Positions 41,554 through 50,637 are shown, counted from the stretch's first letter. The stretch: DNA of 64,000 nt from Streptomyces griseiscabiei (GCF_020010925.1 NZ_JAGJBZ010000001.1:2418001-2482000), one strand, 5' to 3'. Notes: generated by a model not told the origin, from the letters alone. Made by a program: numbers and translations.

Positions 41554-41940
41554 TCAGCGGTCCTCGACGAGGCGGACGAGGTCCTGCTCGTTGCGCTCGG
41601 CGCGGCGTACGTGCCAGTAGGCGAGGAGCACCAGGGGCGGGTAGACGCCGAAGCCGAGGAGGGCCCATTCCAGGCCGGCGCCGTCCGGCATCGCGGCGAA
41701 GACCAGGGGCAGCGGGGCGACCAGCAGCACCAGGACCGTGAACACGGCGAGGGCGGCGCGGAGTTGGCTGCGCATCAGGGAGCGGACGTAGGTGTGGCCG
41801 AGGGTGGTCTGTTCGTCGATCTCGGTGCGGGGGCGCTGGTGGTGGCCGGTGGTGCGGCGGGTGCGCCGGGGCACCCCGGTGACGACGACGCGGCGTTCGG
41901 CACGGCGTTCGGTGGCACGGTCGGTGGGGTCGTTCGGCAT
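41554..41940 (-). CDS. Small membrane protein next to symporter
   Basis: A 128-residue protein with a basic, Arg-rich N-terminal half (about 1-58) and two hydrophobic helices (LRAALAVFTVLVLLVAPLPL and WALLGFGVYPPLVLLAYWHV). It lies between the response regulator and the symporter with 8 and 21 bp gaps. In many bacteria acetate-type symporters have a DUF485 partner in this position; this protein is similar in placement and topology though I cannot confirm the family. Confidence 0.75.
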   Translation of the reverse strand: MPNDPTDRATERRAERRVVVTGVPRRTRRTTGHHQRPRTEIDEQTTLGHTYVRSLMRSQLRAALAVFTVLVLLVAPLPLVFAAMPDGAGLEWALLGFGVYPPLVLLAYWHVRRAERNEQDLVRLVEDR

Positions 41941-41948
41941 GGCGCTCC

Positions 41949-42716
41949 TCAGCCCGTGGTCCGGCGCATCAGCAGATCGCGCAGTTCACGGGCGTGACGG
42001 CGGCTGACCTGGAGTTCCACGGGGCCGACGAGGACGCTGACCGTGCCCGCGTCCAGGCGGAGTTCACCGACGTGCCGCAGGGCGACGAGATGGCGGCGGT
42101 GGATGCGGACGAACCCGCGTGCGCGCCAGCGCTCTTCGAGGGTGGACAGCGGGATGCGGACGAGGTGGCTGCCCTGGGGGGTGTGCAGTCGGGCGTAGTC
42201 GCCCTGGGCCTCGACGTGGGTGATGTCGTCGACGGCGACGAAGCGGGTCACCCCGCCGAGCTCGACGGGGATGTGGTCGGGGTCGGGTTCGTGGACCGGT
42301 ATCGGCGGGGCCGGGGCGGTGGGGGCCTCGCGGAGCTGGGCGGCCCGGCGTATCGCCTCGGCGAGGCGTTCGCGGCGGACGGGCTTGAGGACGTAGTCGA
42401 CGGCCTTGAGGTCGAAGGCCTGGACGGCGAAGCCCTCGTGCGCGGTGACGAAGACGACGAGCGGGGGCCGGGCGAAGCCGGTGAGGAGACGGGCGAGGTC
42501 GAGGCCGTCGAGTCCGGCCATGTGGATGTCGAGGAAGACGACGTCGATCGCCTCGGGCCCGTCGGGGCCGGACTCCAGGGCACGGTTGATCCGCCGCAGC
42601 GCCTCGGTGGCGTCGTTGGCGCCCTCGGCGCTGCCGACCCGTGGATCCGCGTTCAGCAGGTACAGCAGTTCCTCCAGGGAGGGTTTCTCGTCATCGACGG
42701 CGAGCGCGCGCAGCAT
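41949..42716 (-). CDS. LytTR family response regulator
   Basis: A 255-residue response regulator. The receiver domain (about 1-120) has acidic Asp8/Asp9, phosphoacceptor Asp63 in FLDIHMAGLDG and Lys in VDYVLKPV. A LytTR DNA-binding domain (about 150-250) contains DITHVEAQGDYARLHTPQG and RARGFVRIHRRHLVALRHV. It is the first gene of the operon with the membrane protein, symporter and LytS-type kinase, so the kinase is its likely partner. ATG 42716 is chosen as the start of the receiver fold; no strong ribosome site is visible, so a leaderless transcript is possible. Confidence 0.9.
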   Translation of the reverse strand: MLRALAVDDEKPSLEELLYLLNADPRVGSAEGANDATEALRRINRALESGPDGPEAIDVVFLDIHMAGLDGLDLARLLTGFARPPLVVFVTAHEGFAVQAFDLKAVDYVLKPVRRERLAEAIRRAAQLREAPTAPAPPIPVHEPDPDHIPVELGGVTRFVAVDDITHVEAQGDYARLHTPQGSHLVRIPLSTLEERWRARGFVRIHRRHLVALRHVGELRLDAGTVSVLVGPVELQVSRRHARELRDLLMRRTTG

Positions 42717-42816
42717 GAACGTGGAGTGTAGGAGCAATTCGTACGCCTGCACACGGGCGCGCGCCGGAGGCTTCGCGCCAGGGGCCGTGAGCCCCCTCGC
42801 TGGATACAGTGCCCGC

Positions 42817-43308
42817 ATGAGCAGCAAGTCCGCGGCGTTCGACGAACTCGACCGCAAGATCATCACGGCGTTGATGGCGAACGCGAGGACCAGCTTCGCC
42901 GAGATCGGCTCGGACATCGGTCTTTCGGCCACCGCGGTCAAGAGACGGGTGGACCGGCTGCGGGAGACCGAGGTCATCACCGGCTTCACGGCCACGGTGC
43001 AGCCGGCCGCGCTCGGCTGGCGCACCGAGGCGTACGTGGAGGTGTACTGCGAGGGCGCGGCGCCGCCCCGGCGGCTGGCGGAGGTGGTGCGCAACCATCC
43101 GGAGATCACCGCGGCGATGACGGTGACCGGCGGCGCGGACGCGCTGCTGCATGTGCGGGCGGTCGACGTGGAGCATTTCGAGGAGGTGCTGGAGCGGATC
43201 CGCACCGAGCCGTTCATCCGGAAGACGATCAGTTACATGGTGCTGTCGCATCTGCTGCCGGAGGCTCCGGAGGCCGGAGCGACACAGGACGCAGCGAACG
43301 TGCGTTGA
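42817..43308 (+). CDS. Lrp/AsnC family regulator
   Basis: A 163-residue AsnC/Lrp regulator with helix-turn-helix FAEIGSDIGLSATAVKRRVD (about 26-45) and the ligand-binding ferredoxin-like domain (GFTATVQPAALGWRTEAYVE, AMTVTGGADALLHVRAVDVE). It is directly upstream of, and co-oriented with, the DDAH-like and ornithine aminotransferase genes, so it probably activates or represses their arginine/ornithine breakdown. A perfect palindrome at 43321-43335 may be its box. Confidence 0.92.
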   Translation: MSSKSAAFDELDRKIITALMANARTSFAEIGSDIGLSATAVKRRVDRLRETEVITGFTATVQPAALGWRTEAYVEVYCEGAAPPRRLAEVVRNHPEITAAMTVTGGADALLHVRAVDVEHFEEVLERIRTEPFIRKTISYMVLSHLLPEAPEAGATQDAANVR

Positions 43309-43320
43309 GCCGGATTTATA

Positions 43321-43335
43321 CGCAGCATTACTGCG
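43321..43335. promoter_or_regulatory. Candidate Lrp/AsnC box
   Basis: CGCAG-CATTA-CTGCG is a perfect 5-5-5 palindrome with an AT-rich centre, like the sites of Lrp/AsnC proteins. It lies 12 bp after the AsnC-type gene and 96 bp before the DDAH-like gene. Confidence 0.6.
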
Positions 43336-43430
43336 CGAACACGCAACGTTTGTTTCTTGTCGTGCGCCTGGCTTGATTCCTACCGTGGTGTCATCCCAGC
43401 CGACACTCGCAGGAAGCGGAGAAACCCTCT

Positions 43431-44261
43431 GTGCCCGACAGCCGTGTGCCGCGCCTTCGGCGCTTTCTCGTCTGTGAACCCAGACACTTCGCCGTGCAGT
43501 ACTCGATCAACCCCTGGATGCATCCGGACGCCCCCGTGGACGTCGATCTGGCCCAGGACCAGTGGCAGGAGCTGATCCGCGCCTACCGGACCCACGGCCA
43601 CACCGTGGACAGCGTGGAGCCGGTGGCGGCGCTGCCCGACATGGTGTTCGCGGCCAACTGCGCGCTCGTCCTCGGCGGCCGGGTCCTCGGCTCGCTGTTC
43701 CACGCGCCCGAGCGGCGCCCCGAGTCCACCGCCTACGACGCCTGGTTCAAGACAGCCGGGTACGAGGTGCTGCGCTCCGAGTCGGTGTGCGAGGGAGAGG
43801 GCGACCTGGTGCCCACCGGCCGCTATCTGCTCGCCGGGACCGGCTTCCGCACCACCCGTGAGGCCCATCGCCAGGCGCAGGAGTTCTTCGGCGTCCCCGT
43901 GATCAGCCTCCAGCTGGTGGACCCGCGCTTCTACCATCTGGACACCGCGCTGTTCGTCCTCGACGACGGCGGCGACGGCTCCCCCGGGAACATCGCGTAC
44001 TACCCGGAGGCCTTCTCCCCCGGCAGCCGCGCGGTCCTCGCCCGGCTCTACCCGGACGCGGTGATCGCGACCCGCGAGGACGCCATGGCCTTCGGTCTGA
44101 ACTCGGTGTCCGACGGCCGCCATGTGTTCATCTCGCCCCGCGCCAAGGAACTCGCCGACCAGCTCGACCGGCAGGGCTACGTCCCCGTCCCCGTCGACCT
44201 GTCGGAGTTCCAGAAGGCCGGCGGCGGCATCAAGTGCGTCACCCAGGAGATCCGCCCGTGA
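43431..44261 (+). CDS. ddaH: Dimethylarginase/arginine-hydrolase-like amidinohydrolase
   Basis: A 276-residue guanidino-group-modifying enzyme of the DDAH branch. Catalytic residues visible are His169 (RFYHLDTAL) and Cys269 (GGGIKCVTQEIRP), and the substrate-facing block PDMVFAANCALVLGGRVLGS. DDAH gives citrulline plus an amine, while related arginine dihydrolases give ornithine. Since the next gene uses ornithine, an arginine dihydrolase activity is worth testing. GTG start at 43431. The gene is 25 bp upstream of rocD. Confidence 0.85.
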   Translation: MPDSRVPRLRRFLVCEPRHFAVQYSINPWMHPDAPVDVDLAQDQWQELIRAYRTHGHTVDSVEPVAALPDMVFAANCALVLGGRVLGSLFHAPERRPESTAYDAWFKTAGYEVLRSESVCEGEGDLVPTGRYLLAGTGFRTTREAHRQAQEFFGVPVISLQLVDPRFYHLDTALFVLDDGGDGSPGNIAYYPEAFSPGSRAVLARLYPDAVIATREDAMAFGLNSVSDGRHVFISPRAKELADQLDRQGYVPVPVDLSEFQKAGGGIKCVTQEIRP

Positions 44262-44286
44262 CCCGCACGACCTCGGAGGTCCACTC

Positions 44287-45513
44287 ATGACCGCCCCCGT
44301 CCACACGCGTTCGTCGGCCGACCTCATCCGCGCCGAGGAGCCCGTCCTCGCGCACAACTACCACCCGCTGCCCGTGGTCGTCGCCCGCGCCGAGGGCGCG
44401 TGGGTCGAGGACGTCGAGGGCCGCCGCTATCTGGACATGCTGGCCGGCTACTCCGCCCTCAACTTCGGCCACCGCCACCCGGCCCTGATCGAGGCCGCGC
44501 ACCGCCAGCTGGACACGCTCACCCTGACCTCGCGGGCCTTCCACAACGACCGCCTCGCCGAGTTCGCCGAGTCCCTGGCCGCGCTGACCGGCCTCGACAT
44601 GGTGCTGCCGATGAACACGGGCGCCGAGGCCGTGGAGAGCGCCATCAAGGTGGCCCGCAAGTGGGCGTACGAGGTGAAGGGCGTCCCCGCCGACCGGGCC
44701 ACCGTCGTCGTCGCCGCCGACAACTTCCACGGCCGTACGACGACGATCGTCAGCTTCTCCACGGACCCGGTGGCCCGGGACGGCTTCGGCCCGTTCACGC
44801 CCGGCTTCCGGGTGGTGCCGTACAACGACCTCGCCGCGCTGGAGGCGGCGATCGACGAGACCACGGCCGCGGTGCTGATCGAGCCCATCCAGGGCGAGGC
44901 GGGGGTGCTGATCCCGGACGACGGCTATCTGCGCGGGGTCCGTGAGCTGACCCGCCGCACGGGCTGTCTGTTCATCGCGGACGAGATCCAGTCGGGCCTC
45001 GGCCGCACCGGCCGCACCCTGGCCGTCGAGCACGAGGACGTCCTGCCCGACGCCGTGCTGCTCGGCAAGGCGCTCGGCGGCGGCATCGTGCCGGTGTCCG
45101 CGGTGGTGGCCCGCCGCGAGGTGCTGTCGGTCCTGCGGCCCGGCGAGCACGGGTCGACGTTCGGCGGCAACCCCCTCGCGGCGGCGGTCGGCTCGGCGGT
45201 GGTCGAGCTGCTGCGCACCGGGGAGTTCCAGCGCCGGGCCACCGACCTGGGCGGCACCCTGCGCGACGGGCTCACCGAACTGGTCGGCCGGGGTGTCGTG
45301 GGCTTCCGGGCGCGCGGCCTGTGGGCGGGCGTCGACATCGACCCCGCGATCGGCACGGGCCGCGAGATCAGCCACCGTCTGATGGACCGGGGCATCCTGG
45401 TCAAGGACACCCACGGCTCCACGATCCGCCTGGCCCCGCCCCTGACGATCACGGCGTCGGAACTCCGGTCGGCACTGGAGACCCTGGGGGAGGTCCTGAA
45501 GGCGGGCTCCTGA
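44287..45513 (+). CDS. rocD: Ornithine aminotransferase
   Basis: A 408-residue class III aminotransferase. The opening [54 protein letters not shown] and the PLP lysine Lys261 in LLGKALGGG identify RocD. It converts ornithine and 2-oxoglutarate to glutamate semialdehyde and glutamate. It probably follows the DDAH-like enzyme in an arginine-use pathway controlled by the AsnC-type regulator. ATG 44287 is chosen from the family N-terminus; the open frame extends upstream into the ddaH-like gene. Confidence 0.93.
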   Translation: MTAPVHTRSSADLIRAEEPVLAHNYHPLPVVVARAEGAWVEDVEGRRYLDMLAGYSALNFGHRHPALIEAAHRQLDTLTLTSRAFHNDRLAEFAESLAALTGLDMVLPMNTGAEAVESAIKVARKWAYEVKGVPADRATVVVAADNFHGRTTTIVSFSTDPVARDGFGPFTPGFRVVPYNDLAALEAAIDETTAAVLIEPIQGEAGVLIPDDGYLRGVRELTRRTGCLFIADEIQSGLGRTGRTLAVEHEDVLPDAVLLGKALGGGIVPVSAVVARREVLSVLRPGEHGSTFGGNPLAAAVGSAVVELLRTGEFQRRATDLGGTLRDGLTELVGRGVVGFRARGLWAGVDIDPAIGTGREISHRLMDRGILVKDTHGSTIRLAPPLTITASELRSALETLGEVLKAGS

Positions 45514-45539
45514 GAGACCTGCTCCTCGCCCACGCGCGA

Positions 45540-45574
45540 CGGCGCCCCGGTGGCAGGCCGCCACCGGGGCGCCG
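45540..45574 (+). terminator. Strong hairpin terminator after rocD
   Basis: A perfect 15-bp stem with 5-nt loop (AGGCC), 26 bp after the rocD stop codon. Confidence 0.85.
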
Positions 45575-45610
45575 CGCGGTCACCGCGTCGCGGCGGCACC
45601 GTATCTCGCC

Positions 45611-45646
45611 TGTCCGCCCGACGAGTTGGGTGTCCGTCCGACGAGT
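45611..45646 (+). repeat. 16-bp direct repeat, 20-bp period
   Basis: TGTCCGCCCGACGAGT (45611-45626) is repeated with one change at 45631-45646. The 20-bp period equals two helical turns, as in cooperative protein-binding sites. It lies about 115 bp before the gene at 45762. Confidence 0.55.
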
Positions 45647-45761
45647 CGAGCGGGCCGCCCGGGACACCCGCGCGGCCCAAGGAGGTCTCGGCCGACTTGC
45701 CGCCGGGGACCGGGCGCACAAGCTGGGAGGAGGTCGTTCACTTCCCGGGAGGACATCCGAC

Positions 45762-46040
45762 ATGGCGACGGTCCGCAAGCACGACGGTGAGCAGCAGACG
45801 CTGGAGGTCTTCGAGATCGAGTTCGACGACGGGGACTGGGAGGCGATGCGCCCCGACCCCGAGCGGTTCTTCCGGGAGCTGCTGGAGCCCGACTACAAGG
45901 TCAACGGCATCTGCCTCGACACCAGGAACGCGGCCCGGCTCGCCCGGGGCGAACTGGTGGCGGCGAGTTTCGTCCGGCTCGTCCACATCAGCGGCGGGCC
46001 CTTCGACTCGTACTACGTCTGGCCCGAGCACAAGATGTGA
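45762..46040 (+). CDS. Conserved hypothetical protein
   Basis: A 92-residue soluble protein with a strongly acidic first half (LEVFEIEFDDGDWEAMRPDP) and a mixed second half (NGICLDTRNAARLARGELVA, VHISGGPFDSYYVWPEHKM). A good GGGAGGA ribosome site precedes ATG 45762. No motif is recognised. It is flanked by a rocD terminator and a convergent phosphatase gene, so it is a single-gene unit. Confidence 0.75.
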   Translation: MATVRKHDGEQQTLEVFEIEFDDGDWEAMRPDPERFFRELLEPDYKVNGICLDTRNAARLARGELVAASFVRLVHISGGPFDSYYVWPEHKM

Positions 46041-46076
46041 GGCCGTGAGCGGTCGGGGCACCGCCACGCGGCGCCC

Positions 46077-48188
46077 TCACGGCTCGGCGGTCCCGTACGG
46101 GCGCAGCAGGAGCAGGGCGATGTCGTCGGTGTGCCGGTCGGTACGCGGGGTGTGCTGGACGAGGCTGTCCACGAGCTGGTGCAGGGGGAGGCCGCCGACC
46201 TCGCCGAGGTGCTCCGCGAGGTCCGTGATGGTCCGGGTGATGTCGCGGCCGGGGTTCTCCACCAGACCGTCGGTGTAGAGGGCGAGGAGCGTGTCCGGGG
46301 CCAGGGACAGCGAGGTGAGCGGGTAGGCGGGGGACCCGATGCCGATGCCCAGCGGCGGGCCGGGGCAGATGTGCACGGGGTGGGTGCGCCGGTCGGGGTG
46401 GCGCAGCAGCGGGGGCGGATGTCCGGCGCTGGCGAGCGTGACCTGGTGGTTCGCCAGGTCGAGGTGGGCGTAGAGGCAGGACACGAAGCGGCTGGCGTGC
46501 AGGTCGGCGAGGTCGCGGTCGGTGCGGGTGAGGACCTGGTCGGGGGTGGCGCCGGCCGTGGCGTGCGAGTGGACCGCCATCCTGACCTGGCCCATGAGGG
46601 CCGCCGCCGTCATGTCGTGACCCTGCACGTCTCCGATGACCGCCGCGGCGGTGGTGTCGGTGAGGCGGATGAGGTCGTAGAAGTCGCCGCCGATGTCCAT
46701 GCCGTGGCTGGCGGGCAGATACCGGGCGGCGACGTCGAGCCCGGTCACGGTGGGCAGGGCGTGGGGCAGCAGGGTCTGCTGGAGGGCGTGGGCGAGGGTG
46801 TGCTGGGCGTCGTAGAGGCGGGCCCGGTCCAGGGCCTGGGCGATGAGTCCGGCGAGGGGGGTGAGGAGGGAGCGCTCGGCCGCGGTGAAGGGGTGGGGTT
46901 CGTTGTAGGCGAGGAGCAGACAGCCGATGGGGTGGCCGGAGCTGAGCAGCGGCAGGAAGGCCCACGCGTGCTTGTCGGTGATCTGCGGGGCCCTCGGGTA
47001 GAGGCGGGAGAGTTCGCCGCGGTCGGCGAAGAACGAGGAGGTGCCGGTGGTCAGGGTCCGGCCGGCGGGGGTCAGGTCGGCGTCCGTGGGCAGTCCGTCG
47101 AACAGTTCGATCACGGCGGGGTCGTAGCCGCGGTGTCCGATGATGTGGATGCGGCCGGCGTCGGCGGTGGACATGATCATGCCGTGGGCGCCGAAGGCGG
47201 GCAGGATCCGCTCGGCGACCAGGTCGACGACGTCCTGGACGCCGAGGGTGTCGGTCAGTGCCGCAGCCAGGGCCATCAGCAGATGGATGCGGCTGTGCGT
47301 GGGGGTGCCGGTGAAGGCCGGCTGCGTGCCGGCCGGCCGGGAGGTGGGGTCGGGGGCGATGAGGACGCTGGTGCCCGTGTCGTCGGTGTGGAGGCGCAGG
47401 TCGAGCCATCGGTCCGGTGGGCGCAGCACGGTCAGGGCGATGGGCTCACGACTGCTCACGGCCGTGCGGTAGGCGTCCATGTACGCGATGTTGTCCAGCC
47501 AGGGCAGGGACCGCCACGGCTCGGTTCCCAGCAACTGGTCGGCCGGTCTGCCGAGGAGGTCGGCGGCTGCCGCGTTCATATACGTGACGCATCCGCCCAG
47601 GTCGAGGCCGAAGGCGCCGAGGGGCAGGCGTTCCACCAGCTGGGCCGCGGCGAGTCCGGACTGCGGCCTGGGGTCGGCGTGGTGGGGACGGACGAAGCGG
47701 GGCCGGTCCGGGATGACCGGGGGGTGGGCCGCGGCGTCCAGGACGCGGGCGATCCGGCGGGCGCCGTCGGCGATGTGCCCGCGCTCGCGGCGGCTGAGCC
47801 GGGGCGAGCGGCCGGGGGGCCACATCAGCAGCAGCGCGCCGCGGCAGTGCCGGACGTCCTTGAGGGGCACGACCGCGAACGCGACCTGGTAGGGGATGCT
47901 CGCCGCGACGCGGGGGTAGCTGCGGGCCAGTTCGTCCAGGGAACTCACCCAGACGAGGCGTTCGTTGCGTATCGCGTCCTGGCTCGGGCCGCGCACGGCG
48001 AAGGGGGCCCGCCACCACGGGGCGAAGGCGTCGACCGGGATGCCGCACAGCGCGACGAGGCCGATCACGGCTTCCGTCGGGTCCAGCAGATAGACGCCGC
48101 CCGACCTGGCACCGGTACGGCGCACCGCCGCCGCCAGGGTCTCACCGAGCGGATCGACCACACCCGGCTCCGCACCGGACCCGGTCAT
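46077..48188 (-). CDS. SpoIIE-type serine phosphatase with PAS and GAF domains
   Basis: A 703-residue multi-domain signalling protein. A GAF-like domain (about 20-150), a PAS domain (about 195-285, with LGAFGLDLGGCVTYMNAAAA), a second GAF (about 310-450) and a C-terminal PP2C/SpoIIE phosphatase (about 475-700). The metal-site motifs MDIGGDFYDLI, IGDVQGHDMTAAALMGQVR and TDDIALLLLR are intact. These proteins usually dephosphorylate anti-anti-sigma factors to activate stress sigma factors; none is adjacent. ATG 48188 preferred; a GTG at 48200 is possible. Confidence 0.9.
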   Translation of the reverse strand: MTGSGAEPGVVDPLGETLAAAVRRTGARSGGVYLLDPTEAVIGLVALCGIPVDAFAPWWRAPFAVRGPSQDAIRNERLVWVSSLDELARSYPRVAASIPYQVAFAVVPLKDVRHCRGALLLMWPPGRSPRLSRRERGHIADGARRIARVLDAAAHPPVIPDRPRFVRPHHADPRPQSGLAAAQLVERLPLGAFGLDLGGCVTYMNAAAADLLGRPADQLLGTEPWRSLPWLDNIAYMDAYRTAVSSREPIALTVLRPPDRWLDLRLHTDDTGTSVLIAPDPTSRPAGTQPAFTGTPTHSRIHLLMALAAALTDTLGVQDVVDLVAERILPAFGAHGMIMSTADAGRIHIIGHRGYDPAVIELFDGLPTDADLTPAGRTLTTGTSSFFADRGELSRLYPRAPQITDKHAWAFLPLLSSGHPIGCLLLAYNEPHPFTAAERSLLTPLAGLIAQALDRARLYDAQHTLAHALQQTLLPHALPTVTGLDVAARYLPASHGMDIGGDFYDLIRLTDTTAAAVIGDVQGHDMTAAALMGQVRMAVHSHATAGATPDQVLTRTDRDLADLHASRFVSCLYAHLDLANHQVTLASAGHPPPLLRHPDRRTHPVHICPGPPLGIGIGSPAYPLTSLSLAPDTLLALYTDGLVENPGRDITRTITDLAEHLGEVGGLPLHQLVDSLVQHTPRTDRHTDDIALLLLRPYGTAEP

Positions 48189-48745
48189 GCGGCGCCACAC
48201 CTAACGCCCATAAGGCGACGCTAAGCCCGCACGCGGGCGACGGCATGTGGATCACGGGGACGGGGCGCCGTGCGGGGCGCTGGACGAGGTGCCGCACGGG
48301 CGCCGGACGAGACGCCGGACGGGGGCCCGACCGGCTGTCGGCGGACGGCGCGATCCGGGTCGGGACCGAGGCGGGGCCGGGCAGGACCGAGGCGGGGGGC
48401 GCGGAGGTGGTGAGGAGGCGGTGAGGAGGTGGTGGTGAGGCGGTGGCGAGCGGATGGGCAGGCGGTATCCGGCCGAGTACCGGACGGGGTACGGGCGGCC
48501 CGTGATGTCCCGGGTGCCGCCGCCCCGCCGCCCCACGGCGCCGGGCGGTGCCACCCGCCGCACGCCTCCGACAGGGTCCGGCCAGAAGTCCGTACGGGAC
48601 GATACGGGCGGGTCCGGGTGCTCCCGGTGACGCGGCGTGTCGGGCTACGATCAATCGTCGACACGCGGGACGGGGCTCACCAGCGCTCACGCGCCTGACG
48701 CAACGTCAGCAAAGTTGGCCGATCCGGTAGCGCGAGGGAGACGCC
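48189..48745. other. 557-bp intergenic region, purine/GC-rich
   Basis: Spacer between the divergent phosphatase and acyltransferase genes. It holds two copies of GGACCGAGGCGGGG near 48362 and 48385 and a purine-rich stretch 48399-48455 built from GGTGAGG-like units. Open frames here have no ribosome site or recognisable protein. A palindrome (48695-48709) lies near the acyltransferase start. Confidence 0.5.
48695..48709. promoter_or_regulatory. Inverted repeat CTGACG-N3-CGTCAG
   Basis: A perfect 6-3-6 palindrome 37 bp before the GTG of the PlsC-type gene; candidate operator. No partner regulator is evident. Confidence 0.45.
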
Positions 48746-49474
48746 GTGTTCTATTACCTGCTCAAGTACGTGCTTCTGGGGCCGCTGCTGAGACTGGTCT
48801 TCCGGCCTCGCATCGAGGGCCTCGAACACGTACCGTCATCGGGCGCGGCCATCGTCGCGGGCAACCACCTGTCCTTCTCGGACCACTTCCTGATGCCCGC
48901 GATCCTCAAGCGCCGCATCACGTTCCTGGCGAAGGCCGAGTACTTCACCGGCCCGGGGCTCAAGGGCAGGCTGACGGCGTTCTTCTTCCACAGCGCCGGG
49001 CAGATCCCGGTCGACCGCTCCGGCAAGGACGCGGGCCAGGCCGCCATCCGCGAGGGGCTCGGCGTGCTGAGCAAGGACGAACTCCTCGGCATCTACCCGG
49101 AGGGCACCCGCTCGCACGACGGCCGCCTCTACAAGGGCAAGGTCGGCGTCGCGGTCATGGCGCTCAAGGCCGGGGTGCCGGTGATCCCCTGCGCGATGAT
49201 CGGCACCTTCGAGGCGCAGCCCCCGGGCAAGGTCATCCCCAACATCCACCCCGTCGTCATCCGCTTCGGCAAGCCCCTCGACTTCTCCCGCTACGAGGGC
49301 ATGGAGAACGAGAAGGCCGTCCTGCGCGCCATCACCGACGAGATCATGTACGCGATCCTCACGCTCTCCGAGCAGGAGTACGTCGACCAGTACGCGGCCG
49401 TGGTGAAGGCCGAGGAGGCAGCGGCGGCGAAGGCGGTGAAGGAACGCAAGTTCCCGCGCATGCCGTTGAGTTGA
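48746..49474 (+). CDS. Lysophospholipid acyltransferase (PlsC family)
   Basis: A 242-residue PlsC-type acyltransferase. The HX4D motif is in GNHLSFSDHFLMPAIL and the PEGTRS block is at about residue 118 (YPEGTRSHDGRLYKGKVG). It puts an acyl chain on lysophosphatidic acid in membrane lipid synthesis. A GTG at 48746 opens with a short hydrophobic stretch (FYYLLKYVLLGPLLRLVF). The region of GC-rich spacer upstream carries a palindrome. Confidence 0.92.
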   Translation: MFYYLLKYVLLGPLLRLVFRPRIEGLEHVPSSGAAIVAGNHLSFSDHFLMPAILKRRITFLAKAEYFTGPGLKGRLTAFFFHSAGQIPVDRSGKDAGQAAIREGLGVLSKDELLGIYPEGTRSHDGRLYKGKVGVAVMALKAGVPVIPCAMIGTFEAQPPGKVIPNIHPVVIRFGKPLDFSRYEGMENEKAVLRAITDEIMYAILTLSEQEYVDQYAAVVKAEEAAAAKAVKERKFPRMPLS

Positions 49475-49584
49475 GCATGTTGCCGCAGGCGGTGCCGGGT
49501 TGAGCGAGCCGCCGTGCGGCCGGGCGTTCTGCCGGTGGCAGATCTTCACCGTGGCCGGGGCGTGGTCGTCGTACGGTCGGGGGC

Positions 49585-50625
49585 ATGACACGACGTGCTG
49601 TGGTGATCGGGGCGACGGGACAGATCGGGCGCGTGGCCGTGGGCGCGCTGGCGCGGGACGGCTGGGCGGTGACGGCCCTCTCGCGGGGCGGCGACCGGGA
49701 CGACGGCTGGCCGGAGGAGGTGCGGACCGCACCGGCCGACCGGGGCGACGACGCGGCGCTGGCGGCGGCGATCGGTGACGGCTGTGACGTGCTGGTGGAC
49801 ATGGTGGCGTACGGGCCCGAGCACGCCCGGCAGTTGCTCGGCCTGGCCGACCGGATCGGGTCGGCGGTCGTGGTCTCCAGCATCTCGGTGTACGAGGACG
49901 GCAAGGGCCGCAACTTCGACACCCAGGCGGAGCCGGACGGCTTCCCCGAGTACCCGGTGCCCCTCCCCGAGAGCCAGCGCACGATCCGGCCGGACGACCT
50001 CTCGTACAGCACCCGCAAGGCGGGGCTGGAGCACGAACTCCTCGCCGGGGGCGACCGGTTGCCCACGACCCTGCTGCGCGCGGGCGCCATCCACGGGCCG
50101 CACTGCCGTACGCCGCGCGAGCTGTACTTCGTCAAGCGCAACCTGGACGGGCGGCCCCGCCGGGTCCTCGCGTACGGCGGTCGGAGCCGCTTCCATCCGG
50201 CGAACGTCCACAACATCGCCGAGCTGATCCGGCTGGCCGCCGCCCGGCCGGGGACACGGGCGCTGAACGCCGTCGACCCCGAGGCGCCGACCGTCGTGGA
50301 GATCGCCGCCGCGATCGACGCGGTGATGGGCGTCGAGCCGGAGAACGTCCTCGTGGACGGCCCCGCCCCCTCCCCCACCGTGGGTGACACCCCGTGGTCC
50401 GTGCCGGCGCCCGTGGTGTGCGACATGGCGCTGGCGGAACGGGAGTTGGGCTACCGCCCGGTGGTGCGGTACGCGGACTCGCTGCCGGAGACGGTCGCGT
50501 GGATCGAGGGCCGGCTGGCGGGCGGACGGGACTGGCGGGAGGCGTATCCCCGGATGGCCGAGGTGTACGGGGACCTGTTCGACTACGCGGCGGAGGACGT
50601 GTGGCTGGCGGGGCGGCCGAAGTGA
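49585..50625 (+). CDS. NAD-dependent epimerase/dehydratase-like protein
   Basis: A 346-residue short-chain dehydrogenase-like Rossmann protein with GATGQIGRVAVGAL at the N-terminus, VVVSSISVYEDGKG and DDLSYSTRKAGLEHELLAGG, which carries the Tyr-x3-Lys pair of extended SDRs (YSTRK). Substrate unknown; sugar-nucleotide or similar. ATG 49585 follows GGGGG. It ends in a shared terminator with the convergent aminopeptidase gene. Confidence 0.8.
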   Translation: MTRRAVVIGATGQIGRVAVGALARDGWAVTALSRGGDRDDGWPEEVRTAPADRGDDAALAAAIGDGCDVLVDMVAYGPEHARQLLGLADRIGSAVVVSSISVYEDGKGRNFDTQAEPDGFPEYPVPLPESQRTIRPDDLSYSTRKAGLEHELLAGGDRLPTTLLRAGAIHGPHCRTPRELYFVKRNLDGRPRRVLAYGGRSRFHPANVHNIAELIRLAAARPGTRALNAVDPEAPTVVEIAAAIDAVMGVEPENVLVDGPAPSPTVGDTPWSVPAPVVCDMALAERELGYRPVVRYADSLPETVAWIEGRLAGGRDWREAYPRMAEVYGDLFDYAAEDVWLAGRPK

Positions 50626-50637
50626 GCGGGTGAGCAC

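Noticed and set aside
39001..41997. 998-codon plus-strand open frame opposite the symporter operon
   Set aside because: Shadow of the minus-strand operon; it shows no domain, only Gly/Glu/Ala-rich sequence.
48221..48698. Several open frames in the gap before the acyltransferase gene
   Set aside because: Arg/Pro/Ala-rich translation from repetitive GC sequence with no ribosome sites; treated as intergenic.
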